Origin: Pilaira anomala
Lineage: Eukaryota; Mucoromycota; Mucoromycetes; Mucorales; Mucoraceae
Length of the DNA: 64,000 nucleotides
Assembly (NCBI GenBank): GCA_025716855.1
Contig: JAIXMQ010000018.1
Coordinates: 310,001-374,000, forward strand
Direction of reading: 5' to 3'
A model generated the notes under the pieces. That model ran no database searches. It was not told where the DNA came from and saw nothing but the letters and a program-made list of their open reading frames with translations. The translations under genes and the position numbers were made by a program. The number at the start of each line of letters is the position of its first letter. Positions within the stretch are counted from its first letter, which is position 1. This document shows, in pieces, positions 37,112 to 47,775 of this stretch.

Positions 37112-37751
37112 ATGATTATTTTCAGCATGAACGCCTTATTCACTGCTTTTTACACATGTACTATTACTGAAAAAGAACGTACTTTGTTCTTTTTGTTACA
37201 AGTCTGCTTCTTAACTCTCGTGTGTTATGATTTCCACATCGATTGTTGTATCAAGAAAACCCTCTGCTCTTGCAAGGTTTGTTTTAAAGAAGAAATTATA
37301 AATTTGTTGGGCTTGCCCAGAAAAGGTATGTACTGCATCTAATAAATTTTTATTTTTTTCAAACAAAAAGCTAAAAAAATATTGTATTTATTTTATAGAT
37401 GAACTGGCTGCCTGTGTAGCAGAGATCGAAGAACTGAAGGTGAAAGCTGTTGAAAATGAAAAGCTTATTCAAGAAACCGAAAATGCTTTTGTTCCAATCA
37501 ATCAAGAGAAAGCTTCCCTAGAGGATCGTTTGTTTATAAATGAAGCCGTAGTCGAAGGTTTGTCAAGAAAACTCGAAGATATGCAGCATATTCCGCTGGC
37601 CTGGTCCACCTCACCTCACATTTTGCTAGAATTAGAAAGATGAAAGAAGAAAACGGCAGCTTAGCCAAACAAATTGAAGAATTCGGGGTCTTTGATGTTG
37701 GTGATGATGTAGACCTCGAGTACGATTCTGACCTCGAATTCTCTGAATAAG
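37112..37751 (+). pseudogene. Small Cys-rich/coiled-coil gene of unknown function, apparently frameshifted
   Basis: I do not recognise this gene. A first exon (start codon uncertain: ATG at 37079, 37112 or 37127) encodes a hydrophobic, Cys-rich segment (YDFHIDCCIKKTLCSCK) and has a donor at about 37326. After an acceptor near 37400 the frame continues as a charged coiled coil (ELAACVAEIEELKVKAVE, LEDRLFINEAVVE) to a stop near 37643. A second frame then continues the same style of sequence (MKEENGSLAKQIEEFG, then an acidic end DLEYDSDLEFSE) to a stop at 37751. Only a 29-nt intron would join the two frames, which is too short, so a frameshift near 37545-37620 is likelier. It lies between copies of the dispersed repeat, as the AIG1-type gene does. 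Confidence 0.35.
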
Positions 37752-38039
37752 CTGTCGTTTTGTTATAATAAAAATCTAAATTTAATTTTGTTGTTTAAAT
37801 ATTATTTTTCAAAATTGGGCTTCGTAGGTACATATAGGTTAATAAGAAGTGTGTATTACAATGTTGAAAACATATTGCTAAAGGTTTTCTCTTATTATAC
37901 ATACAATCTCTCTTTCTCAAATAAAACTTTAAAAAATTAAACAGCTTATAATTAAGATATAATATGCGAATACGCAGTATTGTTTATTAAACTCACAGAT
38001 ATCTAAATTATTACTATGTAGAATATATCGTTACGTTAT
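37752..38039. other. 3' flank of the small coiled-coil gene
   Basis: AT-rich sequence without a credible gene, leading into a degenerate copy of the dispersed repeat. Confidence 0.4.
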
Positions 38040-38428
38040 GATCGAAAGTAGTAATGTGGCAAAACCATCTTAATAAAAAGATATATCCGCATTTCAAAAA
38101 AAATTTTTTTTAAAAATTATAAATCTGAATATATCTTTATATTAAAATGGTTTTAAACCTTAGCTTTTAAATTGTTTCTAATATAGAATTCGATGCTCTT
38201 TCCAATGTTATAAAAATTAATGTAAAATAATTGGAAAGATTAATGATTATTGCGAGAAACTCAAACTACGGTTTCTGCTAGAGCGAGTATATTTTTTACA
38301 TCTAAACACATAAATTGAGACATATAGAACGATGTGCTTTCAAAATTTGTATCGATTGCATATCATATTGTATAATAACATAATGGATATAGAATGACTT
38401 TAACTTGAAAATTTTACGCATATCTCGA
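38040..38428 (+). repeat. Degenerate copy of the dispersed repeat
   Basis: Shares CGATGCTCTTTCCAATGTTA, TAAAAATTATAAAT and GATTAATGATTATTGCG-type blocks with the copies at 35985-36320 and 9258-9502, in the same orientation. Beyond 38290 it also follows the 9570-9700 sequence (ATCATATTGTATAATAA). It forms the right-hand flank of the small coiled-coil gene. Confidence 0.65.
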
Positions 38429-38575
38429 TTTTTAGGCTTAAAAAAGGGGGCGTCCATAGAGTTTTGAGGTAAGTGTAGTGGTTTATGTGGCGTGTGTACC
38501 ATTACACTCTGCGTGAAGATGGATGAATACACCACGAAGCCATATGGACGCCCCCTTTTTTTAAGCCTAAAAAAA
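38429..38575. mobile_element. 147-bp hairpin element with ~30-bp terminal inverted repeats
   Basis: The left arm (TTTTTAGGCTTAAAAAAGGG then GGCGTCCATA) is repeated as its reverse complement at the right end with one extra T in the homopolymer. The ~84-bp centre is unique and GC-richer than the surroundings. Size and structure fit a miniature inverted-repeat transposon, possibly nested in or next to the older repeat copy. A hairpin RNA gene cannot be excluded. Confidence 0.65.
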
Positions 38576-39419
38576 TTATTTTTCCTAATTATTACTTGTT
38601 TGCTCAAATAAGGGAGGACTTTACGGCAAACATTTAATCATACGCGATATGACATCCTAAAAATGGCAAGCTTACGCGCCTAGGAAACCTTGAATTGCGT
38701 ATTTTTGTATAAACTACTAGTGTAGTAGTAGATTGTATATAGATATATTATTAACTATCATACTTTAAGAATAAGCACTGTGTTGTACATGCATCAGCAA
38801 AAGATCAATTATATAGTTAGAGATTGAAAAAACTGGACAGCATGACGCACAAATGTATTCTCGTAATCAAGTTTAATTACACAAAAGAAAAACGACACAA
38901 TTTAAAAATTACAAAAACGTATTTACGAAGTATTTTTTTTAAAAGAAATAATTTATTAAATAAGAAAAACGACAGAAGAAATAGAAACTCTGTTCAAAAG
39001 AAAAAATAAATATTAGTCATTTGTAAATAAGATATTTTCAAAAAGAAAAAATAAATAAAGAAAGAACGCTCAGAGAGAAGATTGGTTTTTTTTCAAGAAC
39101 TATCCATTTGATAGTTTCAGGATTTTCAGTGTGTGTGTGATACTTTAGTCATCGCCGCAGTTCTTTCATTATTTGATTTTCCCTTTTACTTTTTTAAATG
39201 TTATTGTTACTTTACCTTATTTGAAGTTCGTCTGTGGAAGAAAACGCAAATGACGAAAAAATTTTCATTGCCTTTTTGACCTTTTTTTTTTAAGTGACCG
39301 TTGAAATTTTTTATCTGTTGTAACGTGACTTGTAAATTCAACATGACAACCAATTGATCTTGCATTCTTTTTCATTTGTTTTTGCTTTTTGTATTTTGTT
39401 TAAAGAGAAAGTATACTCA
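38576..39419. other. Intergenic region upstream of TRM5
   Basis: AT-rich, no supported gene. The last ~300 bp, with T-rich tracts near 39180-39300, are the likely TRM5 promoter and leader. Confidence 0.45.
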
Positions 39420-41304
39420 ATGGCAAGCAACTTGACACCTCCTCAAAATAGAGGTATGACGGTGTTAGATCGTGAGGCATTCAATGCAACTTGGACGACT
39501 TTGGCAATTCGCGCGCCCTCGACACTTGTCAAACAGTTGACCACTGCACTTGAAGAGTAAGCGATATACCAACGTTTAAATAAATGAAAAGGGGAGACGG
39601 GGAGTAACAAATAGATTATTTAGTAAACTATTAAATGTACCAAGAATTAAAAGTGTTGTACCTGATGGTACTAATAAAGATACAAAGTTAATTTTATTAA
39701 GTTTGGATATACAAGGTAAAAAGGCGTACCTTTAAAAAAGTAGTAGATTGCATCTGCATAAATAACATTAGTAACTAGATGTTAAGGAGGCATTAGATGG
39801 TGATCAATTAGAATTAATCAAGGATTGTAACGTGACTCCATATAGTTTTGATGTTGGCTATGATTATTGGACAACAGAACAAATTTTGTATTCTGTGATG
39901 CCAGAAGGAGATGCAGAAACGCCATCTTCATTTGCAACAACAGGACATATCGGTAAATAAGGATGAAAGTAAGAATAATCATATCCATTAATTCAATCAT
40001 AATAGCTCACGTTAATTTGAAACCGGAAAGTATACCATTTAAAAGTTTGATTGCTCAAGTTATTCTTGATGTAAGTGTAATAAATATATTAACACGACTA
40101 AATGAAAAGGTAAACTTATAAAGTAAAGTATAGAAGAACAAAAAAATCAAAAGCGTAGTAAATAAGACCAATGTAATTGATAATACTTATCGTAACTTTC
40201 AAATGGAATTATTAGCAGGACAAGATAACATGATTACAGAATTAGTAGGTATACATTTTACAATGTAAGAAGAAGAGTTCTGATTTTACTCCTAGAAAGA
40301 AAATGAGTGCCGTTTTAAATTTGATTTTTCTAAAGTCTATTGGAATTCGAGATTACAAGCAGAACATCGCCGTTTAGTCCGGTTGTTTAAAAAAGGAGAA
40401 TATATTTGTGAGTTATACTGAAAAGAATTATGTGTTTAAAGACAAAAATATGAAATTTAACAAAGTACTGAATAATAATACTTTTTTTTAAAAAAAATAA
40501 AGGTGATGTAATGGCTGGTGTAGGACCCTTTTCAATTCCTGCAGTGAAGAAAGGTGCAATTGTTTATGCCAATGATTTAAACCCTTCTTCATATCAATGG
40601 TTATGTGAGAATATAAAACTTAACAAGGTAGATAAGCCTAGAATTTTACATAACTCCCTGTTTTTTTTCATATTACTCCTTTTTAACTAAAATCTTCGCT
40701 TTTTTTTTTTAAACAAGATTACAAGTAATATCAACACTTATAATATGGATGGACGTGCATTTATCAAAAAAGCCGTGAGCGATCTTTATTCGACATCAAA
40801 TGGAACGAAATTTTTTCAACATTTTATAATGAATTTACCAGCTACAGCTATCGAATTCCTCGGTAAGTTTTTCTTGTTTATTCTTTATTATAAACTAGTA
40901 CATTAATAGATGATGATTGAATGTTTTTATTAGATGCTTTTAAAGGTATTTATAAAGGAATTGATATTTCTTCGGACTTACTCCCGATGATTCATGTTCA
41001 CTGTTTCACAAGAAGCGCTGACCCTATTCAAGATATAAAGCAGGTATATACTTATATATATAAAAGAACAAAAAAAAATACCATTTTGTCCTTTGGTTGA
41101 TGTCTAAACAAACTCCTTCTTTTTATTTTATTCTTTTTTTCCTATTAGCGTGTGTGTCAAATTATGGGAGGTCCGATCGATGCCGCGTTCTGCAATATGC
41201 AAATGCATCACGTCCGTACTGTTGCGCCTAAAAAAGATATGTATTGTGTATCATTCCGTCTTAGTCCCGAAGTTGCTTTTCGCAGTGCCACCGATGCCAA
41301 ATGA
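39420..41304 (+). CDS. TRM5: tRNA (guanine-37-N1)-methyltransferase
   Basis: Methylates G37 next to the tRNA anticodon with S-adenosylmethionine. Ten exons (39420-39556, 39615-39715, 39779-39952, 40006-40070, 40137-40248, 40300-40407, 40503-40627, 40718-40862, 40934-41043, 41149-41304) keep frame and give 410 residues. Conserved blocks include [16 protein letters not shown] and [18 protein letters not shown], the SAM-binding [31 protein letters not shown] and the catalytic-region [10 protein letters not shown]. Length is slightly below the yeast enzyme. A 46-nt poly-T tract begins seven bases after the stop. Exons 7-10 and their introns are repeated in inverted orientation at 42981-43886. Identification is certain; the intron density is unusually high for this window. 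Confidence 0.95.
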
Positions 41305-41306
41305 TA

Positions 41307-41313
<7 letters not shown>
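40408..41313 (+). repeat. Inverted repeat, left arm (TRM5 intron 6 to stop)
   Basis: This arm is the exact mirror of 42981-43886. Paired positions always sum to 84294, so there is no net indel over 906 bp. The introns I compared base by base (6, 8 and 9) and the exons scanned are identical, except a GT-to-GC change at the first base pair of intron 6. Diverged similarity extends outward to about 40340 and inward to about 41505. Confidence 0.9.
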
Positions 41314-41361
<48 letters not shown>

Positions 41362-42980
41362 AAAAATGTTTATTTAAACTTTTGTACATCCCAATTGACG
41401 AGTTATTATAAATAAATATTCCATTTTTCAATGTGCGTATTTCACCTACACCAAATTGTGCTGTTTAAAGTAACTTGACTTACGTTTTAACAAATTTCAA
41501 ATAATAAAGAAAAGACATTTCTGCTTTAAATAAACGTTTATTTTCTTGTTTGATCCCTCAGCTACCCTCATTTATGAATCATCGGCAGTTTGAGTTACAT
41601 AGTACAAAATCGATGATACAATAAATTTCTTCATCTCGGAATACTAAACTATATAATTCATTGTCTTCTAGGAAATCCCAATTCTGGTATACATTTTAAG
41701 CTCATTAGTGTGTGAACACAACAATGAATATTGATGAAATTAAACATGATGCTATTTAAAAAAGTCTCTTCTATTGCCATCAAAAATGTTTGAATGATAA
41801 AATTTTAAAAAAGTTAAACTTCGTACTGATTATTGTTTGCTTTAAATAATTTCAATATTTATGTAGTAATAGGCAATGACTTCTGATCACTTTTATCAGC
41901 AAAAAAAAAAAAAAAGTTTTGATCAAGAGAAGTTACCAATATACCTTGACCTCAAAATTTGAACATGATAAAGCAATAAAAAAGAGCAAAATAATTAGGA
42001 AGGAACTATAATACGAGACAGTATAGCTTTAAGAAACCGGCCTTTAGTATTGCTAAAAGTTCTATCATTCAAAAAGTTATACACCTGTTTAGTGTTGAAT
42101 TATTGCTAAAATCAGCTGCAAATTAACAACTTGTCTAGAGTTTTGATTGTCAAAAACACATTTAGATAGTTACTGTCAATAAATTACTAAAACTCCCGCT
42201 AATGATAACAGAATATATATGCAAACCATTAATTTCGATCTTTATGATCCCTCATACTGAAGATCTTCAACTCTCTTGCATATTCTACATCTAATTAGAG
42301 TTTTATCACAAACGAAAGCTAAATAATAATCACGAGGGGATCAAACGATAGTATTCATATCAATTATTATACATTCTGAGTATGATGTATTGATTCTCTA
42401 CTTAGAACATGCGGCTAAATACTAATAAAATAATAAATAAAATAATGTTGATTTGTATGTTTTTTTTGAAAAAAAAAATTACTTACCCTATCAACATAAT
42501 AACTAACCTTCAGAAGCAGACGCGATATATCAATTATCGAAACAAACTCCAAATACCATACGTAGCCGGCCAACTAAAAAAGAAAATTAGCAAAAAATAG
42601 TTTCTGTTATGTAATAAAGAAAAAAGGAGAGCTTCACGAGTGTTCTTCAAAGACATGCACACATCGAAATGCCTTTGCCTCATAAATATTTACTATCATC
42701 ATATATTTATATTGACCTGTTTTAAAGCTTACATTTAAAATAATTCTTTGTATAATTACCAGGCTTTTAGATGTCTGTACATATGATGATAATAACTATC
42801 TAATAACGTTTAAAATTTTGCTTGACTGAAACTTAATTTATTTATTTTTAAGTAGAATTGTCTAATATTTATTATTTAGAAGTGTTATTTGAAATCGTCC
42901 AAAGTACAACTTATTTACTTGTTAAAAACACAATTTGGTGTAGTGAAATACACTCATTGAACTAGTATATTTACATAAAG
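41305..42980. other. Spacer of the TRM5 inverted duplication
   Basis: About 1.67 kb of AT-rich sequence between the arms. It begins with a 46-nt poly-T run (41312-41357). Both ends show diverged inverted similarity (CACCTACACCAAATTGTG near 41448 against its mirror near 42935; ATTTCAAATAA near 41495 and its mirror near 42890). No credible gene is present in the middle. Confidence 0.6.
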
Positions 42981-43950
42981 AAGAGAATATCATTTGGCAT
43001 CGGTGGCACTGCGAAAAGCAACTTCGGGACTAAGACGGAATGATACACAATACATATCTTTTTTAGGCGCAACAGTACGGACGTGATGCATTTGCATATT
43101 GCAGAACGCGGCATCGATCGGACCTCCCATAATTTGACACACACGCTAATAGGAAAAAAAGAATAAAATAAAAAGAAGGAGTTTGTTTAGACATCAACCA
43201 AAGGACAAAATGGTATTTTTTTTTGTTCTTTTATATATATAAGTATATACCTGCTTTATATCTTGAATAGGGTCAGCGCTTCTTGTGAAACAGTGAACAT
43301 GAATCATCGGGAGTAAGTCCGAAGAAATATCAATTCCTTTATAAATACCTTTAAAAGCATCTAATAAAAACATTCAATCATCATCTATTAATGTACTAGT
43401 TTATAATAAAGAATAAACAAGAAAAACTTACCGAGGAATTCGATAGCTGTAGCTGGTAAATTCATTATAAAATGTTGAAAAAATTTCGTTCCATTTGATG
43501 TCGAATAAAGATCGCTCACGGCTTTTTTGATAAATGCACGTCCATCCATATTATAAGTGTTGATATTACTTGTAATCTTGTTTAAAAAAAAAAAGCGAAG
43601 ATTTTAGTTAAAAAGGAGTAATATGAAAAAAAACAGGGAGTTATGTAAAATTCTAGGCTTATCTACCTTGTTAAGTTTTATATTCTCACATAACCATTGA
43701 TATGAAGAAGGGTTTAAATCATTGGCATAAACAATTGCACCTTTCTTCACTGCAGGAATTGAAAAGGGTCCTACACCAGCCATTACATCACCTTTATTTT
43801 TTTTAAAAAAAAGTATTATTATTCAGTACTTTGTTAAATTTCATATTTTTGTCTTTAAACACATAATTCTTTTCAGTATAACTCGCAATATATTCTCCTT
43901 TTTTAAAACAACCGGACTAGCCGGCGATGTTCTGCTTACTTGTAAACTCG
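42981..43950 (-). pseudogene. Truncated inverted copy of TRM5 (exons 6-10)
   Basis: On the minus strand this repeats TRM5 from mid exon 6 to just past the stop. Exons 7-10 correspond to 43791-43667, 43576-43432, 43360-43251 and 43145-42990 and look unbroken. The exon 6 part is damaged: an extra T gives an in-frame TAA, a T is lost at the exon end, the splice donor reads GC, and a TAAG-type insertion lies upstream. Similarity to exon 6 stops near 43945, and exons 1-5 are missing. It therefore cannot make TRM5, but it could make RNA complementary to TRM5 mRNA. Confidence 0.9.
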
Positions 43951-44461
43951 AGTTGCAATGAGTGTGTGATTAGGTATCGTCAAAGCGTCAAAAGAATGTT
44001 TGAAAGCTCAAGCTACTTTTAAAAAGTCATTTAGCACAGGAAATACTTCCAAGGAATAAAAATAAAAGTAGCGGATTCATGTCCGATCATTCTCTTTCCT
44101 TCGTCAAATACGCTTTTAGTTTACGCGCGCGCGTGGACAGGTACAAAAAAAAGGAGTAAAAAAGAGAGAGAATGAGTGAGTGAGAGTCTAGGTGTGGCGC
44201 AAAATGCAGGTCGTGGTGATTCACCCGATTTAATCCAGACTTGAATTCATTGGGGATGAGACATTGTTTATAAAAAAGAATTGCCACTCTCTCTTGGCTT
44301 CTCTCTCTCTCTTTCTCTCTCTCATTTTCTCTCTTTCTCCTTTTATCCCCCAGTTTTTATTTTATTTTTTATTTTACTCCTTATTCTTTTGTTAACAAAA
44401 AAAACAAAATATCAATTTTGTAAAGTCTTTTTCTTTCTTTCTTTTTTTGTAGAAAAAAATC
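43951..44461. promoter_or_regulatory. Upstream region of the Zn2Cys6 regulator
   Basis: Contains a (GC)n-like patch (TTACGCGCGCGCG near 44120), GA-rich sequence (44161-44190) and a long CT-rich tract (44287-44345) that is probably the 5' leader. Open frames in the CT tract are low complexity and not credible genes. Confidence 0.5.
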
Positions 44462-45352
44462 ATGAATACAGCCAAATTAGTGGACGGTGATAAAACTAGA
44501 CGCAAGAGACTTAAGGTGGTCAGTGCTTGTGGAGAGTGTAGAAGAAAAAAGACTAAATGTAACGGAGAAAAACCTTGTGCAGGTTGCCTGAAAGCTCATG
44601 TTGAATGTAAATATGTTTTTACCCAGAAGTCAAACACAATAGCAACATCGTCAAGTGCAATACCTTCGGTAATGACACCAACAAAGACAATGATACCCGA
44701 AGACAAGTTAACGAAAGCGACTTCTTCTTCTTCTTCCGCTTCCACTTCTACTTCTTCCAGTTCTGCTACTATTACTAACAAGTTAAATACGACATCGATT
44801 GAGTCCATTGAGGAAAGATTAGAGGCTATTGAAAATATTTTACGGGCTTTACTCGGTTCCGGAAAAAATAAACATTTGTTACAAGGATTACAACAACAAC
44901 AACAACCAAACAATCAGTTTTTTCAACAACATTCCGAATCCTTATGCGGGGATATGTATTCTTCATCTTCTTCTCCTCATTTAGTGCATGCTCCTCATAC
45001 CCAAAATAGGCGTGTAGCACGGGAAAAGAGGAAACGGCATGAACAAGAGGATGATAGAGATGAAAAAGATGAACAAGGTGTGACAGAAACTAAAAGATTG
45101 ATTCGGGATGATTTCGGTCATGGGTATCAGCACAATAAGCTTCAACTTGCTCCTATCAAAATTATTAATAATCACCAACACACATCCGGTACACCAACTA
45201 TAAAAAATTTATTAAATGAAGAAGATACAACTCGCTGGTATCCACAGAACAAATCCTCTGCTTTCTTTCGTATGTCTTCTTCTTCCCCTCGTCTTCCGAA
45301 CGATATCATCAATACTAATTCTGCAACTACCGCAGCTGGTTCTTCGTCTTAA
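44462..45352 (+). CDS. Zn2Cys6 binuclear-cluster transcription factor
   Basis: A fungal zinc-cluster regulator of 296 residues in one exon. The DNA-binding cluster lies near residues 23-50 as CGECRRKKTKCNG followed by CAGCLKAHVEC; all six cysteines and the basic RRKK loop are present. A Ser/Thr-rich linker follows, then a short helix (SIEERLEAIENILRALLG) that may be the dimerisation coiled coil, a Gln-rich run, a basic patch (REKRKRHE) and a Ser/Asn-rich end. No fungal-specific middle-homology domain is visible, so this is a short member, or a downstream exon has been missed. Its targets cannot be inferred. Confidence 0.85.
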   Translation: MNTAKLVDGDKTRRKRLKVVSACGECRRKKTKCNGEKPCAGCLKAHVECKYVFTQKSNTIATSSSAIPSVMTPTKTMIPEDKLTKATSSSSSASTSTSSSSATITNKLNTTSIESIEERLEAIENILRALLGSGKNKHLLQGLQQQQQPNNQFFQQHSESLCGDMYSSSSSPHLVHAPHTQNRRVAREKRKRHEQEDDRDEKDEQGVTETKRLIRDDFGHGYQHNKLQLAPIKIINNHQHTSGTPTIKNLLNEEDTTRWYPQNKSSAFFRMSSSSPRLPNDIINTNSATTAAGSSS

Positions 45353-45553
45353 TAATAACAATAATAATAATAATAATATAATATTAATAATAATAAATTC
45401 TCTACACCCTTTAATTATCACCTTTTTTTTTTCGCTGTAGTATTATTTAATACAATTGTATAAATGCCTTTTTTTTTAATAAATAATTAGGAGAGATATA
45501 TATATTTATATATGTATATGTATATATATAAAAAGGGGGTATATTTTTAAATG

Positions 45554-47432
45554 CTATAATCCAACCATACCAAATACACAAAGTGCTGCTACATAAGGTA
45601 CAAGTACAGTTTTTGCTACAAAATAATATAACATACCAAATGCAATTGATATAGGTAATGCAGGTAATGCTTTTTGATAAATAGCAAGTAAAAAAATGGT
45701 TGTAGTTAAACCTGTCAAGACTGCAATAGTACAGCATACCGTAGTAATCCAATCATACATCGCTTTTATATGTATATATATATATTAGTCAAAGGAATAC
45801 ATTAAATACATTTTGTTTTATATTTTACCTGCTCGTGCAATTAATACACTATAAAAGACAAAATCACCTAATCCAAGTTTAAGTCCACTTCTCTCGACTA
45901 TAAAGAATAGATTATTTAAAAGGAAAAAAAATAAATGTACATATAAAGTTTTACCATCTTCTTCATCGGCTTCTACTTTTATAGAATTATCATTTGATTC
46001 CGCTGGTGTTACATCTGATATATGACGATCTTCTACTGTACCACTCGTATTGACAGTAACATGACTATCATCGGGCAAGCGCATAAAACCATCATGACTT
46101 CTTCTAAAATTATTTGGAATAAAAGAAGAGCCAGACTGACGAATGGTTGCTTTATCATTTGGCTGAAGAGATTCGTTACCAAGCATACTTGTAGATAATT
46201 TTAAATGATCTGTAGAAGCCATCATAAACCAAACTGCATTAACTGAATAAAGTAAAGCCGGTACTTCCTTTTCTTGCTTCCTTGAACTTTCAATTAATAA
46301 ACGCAATGGTCCAAACGGGCATAAAACAGCCACCAAATCTTGATAAATTTTTAATGCATTAATAAATAAAGTCTGTGGGTTTTCTGTCCTTTTTTTTTTT
46401 TTTTTTTTTTTTACCCCAGATAGCAAGTAATCCTAATAAAATCCATGTGGTCCACTGTTCTAACCCTGTTAATGAAAACGCCATTAAAGAACTCATGATA
46501 GTTAAATAGCATTGCTGTAACCATAATGGCCCTTTCCAAAAAATAGAAACTAATCCAACCATTGCAAAATTCCATAATGCAAATGCCATAGTAATATAGT
46601 CTAATGGAATTAAAAATACCTGTACTAGATTCCTATATTCTTTAGGTATTTAATATTTCATGCAATTAATTTTATAATTAATAGCTTACAGTAATAGTAA
46701 ATAAGTCATGAAACCTAGTAGTAATAAAACAACGACCATAAAGAATCCAATTAATGCTTTAATCCAACCCTTCTTAAAGAAAAATACAATTAAGATTGTG
46801 ACACCAATTATCTGTCCAATAATAATAGCAGCGTTTGTGAATGATTGACCAATTCCAGATTCACTCGCTGTTGTTGATGTTGTAGTTGATTCTGAAGATG
46901 TAGTTGTTGATACATAAGTAGGTCTACTTGGTGTATAATCACTTTGCCCTCCAAATGATACTTTGACCCAAAATATACTTAAAATAATGCAAAGTACGAC
47001 TGGTTTAATAATACGATAGATTTGTTCTGTATAAAACTTTAAATCGTCTGCTATTTCTTCTTTTTCGTTTTTTTCGTCTTTTATTTCAGCTTGATGTGAT
47101 AGGTCATTTAGTTGTATATCTTGACCTAGTTGAGAGATAGATCATTAATATGCATTGAGTTTTACAAGGTCATGTCTAAAAAATAAAACCGTACTGGTAG
47201 ATTCAATACGCAGGGAAGCTTCTACTGCTTGTCGATGTAACTGTCGAGTCTTTTTAGCTGCTGTACACGTTTTATAGTGGCCCTCTTTCCAATGTGTCTT
47301 TTGACAGTCCACTGAACAATATCTCGGGCCATCTTGGTTACAAGATGAACACATAAATGTAGCTGGTTTTTGACATTGAGAACATGTGTATTTTGCTGCT
47401 GAAAGTTGATCATCATTTTGTGCATTTGGCAT
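45554..47432 (-). CDS. PSEN: Presenilin (intramembrane aspartyl protease) with N-terminal MYND zinc finger
   Basis: Six exons, 47432-47195, 47125-46690, 46632-46415, 46338-45955, 45897-45829 and 45762-45554, all in phase, give 517 residues. Exon 1 encodes a complete MYND finger (C17, C20, C28, C31, C39, C43, H52, C56). Exon 2 onward is presenilin. The first catalytic Asp, about D298, is made across the exon 3/4 junction in the motif WDLVAVLCPFGPLR; the usual residue before it is Tyr. The second catalytic Asp is in GLGD (about D437). The PALP motif is at 482-485. About nine hydrophobic segments are visible, with a variable hydrophilic loop at about residues 340-420. No in-frame ATG lies between the exon 2 acceptor and TM1, supporting the fusion. 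Presenilin is the catalytic core of gamma-secretase. Two separate transcripts remain possible. Confidence 0.85.
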
Positions 47433-47775
47433 TTTTTTTTTTCTCTCTCTCTCCCAAGAAATAAAAAAATATGTAAAAAGCCTAAAAAATGAAATATATC
47501 TGAAAGGAATAAACCAAGAAAGAATATGTAATTAATGAGTGTATTAAAGGGGGAAATACAAAAAAAAAAAAAAAGTGGATATTTTTTTTTCTCGGAATAA
47601 TAAAAGGGTTTAAAAAAATAAAGGGACTCAGTACTTAAAAAGAACAAACGGAAAAAGCTTTTATATATTAGATGTTAAAAAATATGAATTCTAATTATTT
47701 ATTAATATATGGTATGTTTTATAAGAAAAGAAAAATTATGTATATATATAGTGTAAAGGTATGATAAGTTATAAC
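47433..47775. other. Intergenic region between the MYND-presenilin start and ENA ATPase end
   Basis: Promoter and CT-rich leader of the presenilin gene (TTTTTCTCTCTCTCTCCC just upstream of the ATG on the plus-strand complement) followed by the 3' end of the downstream ATPase gene. AT-rich, with no gene seen. Confidence 0.45.

Noticed and set aside
42409..42600. Short open frame in the spacer of the TRM5 duplication
   Set aside because: Lys/Asn/Ile-rich AT-driven frame with no homology or promoter features.
44281..44490. Short open frame of Ser/Leu/Phe residues
   Set aside because: Translation of a CT-rich leader upstream of the zinc-cluster regulator; simple-sequence artefact.
47145..47432. 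MYND protein as a separate 95-residue gene
   Set aside because: Possible, but a standard donor and acceptor join it in exact phase to presenilin, which otherwise lacks a start codon. I prefer the fusion model and list the alternative under the gene.
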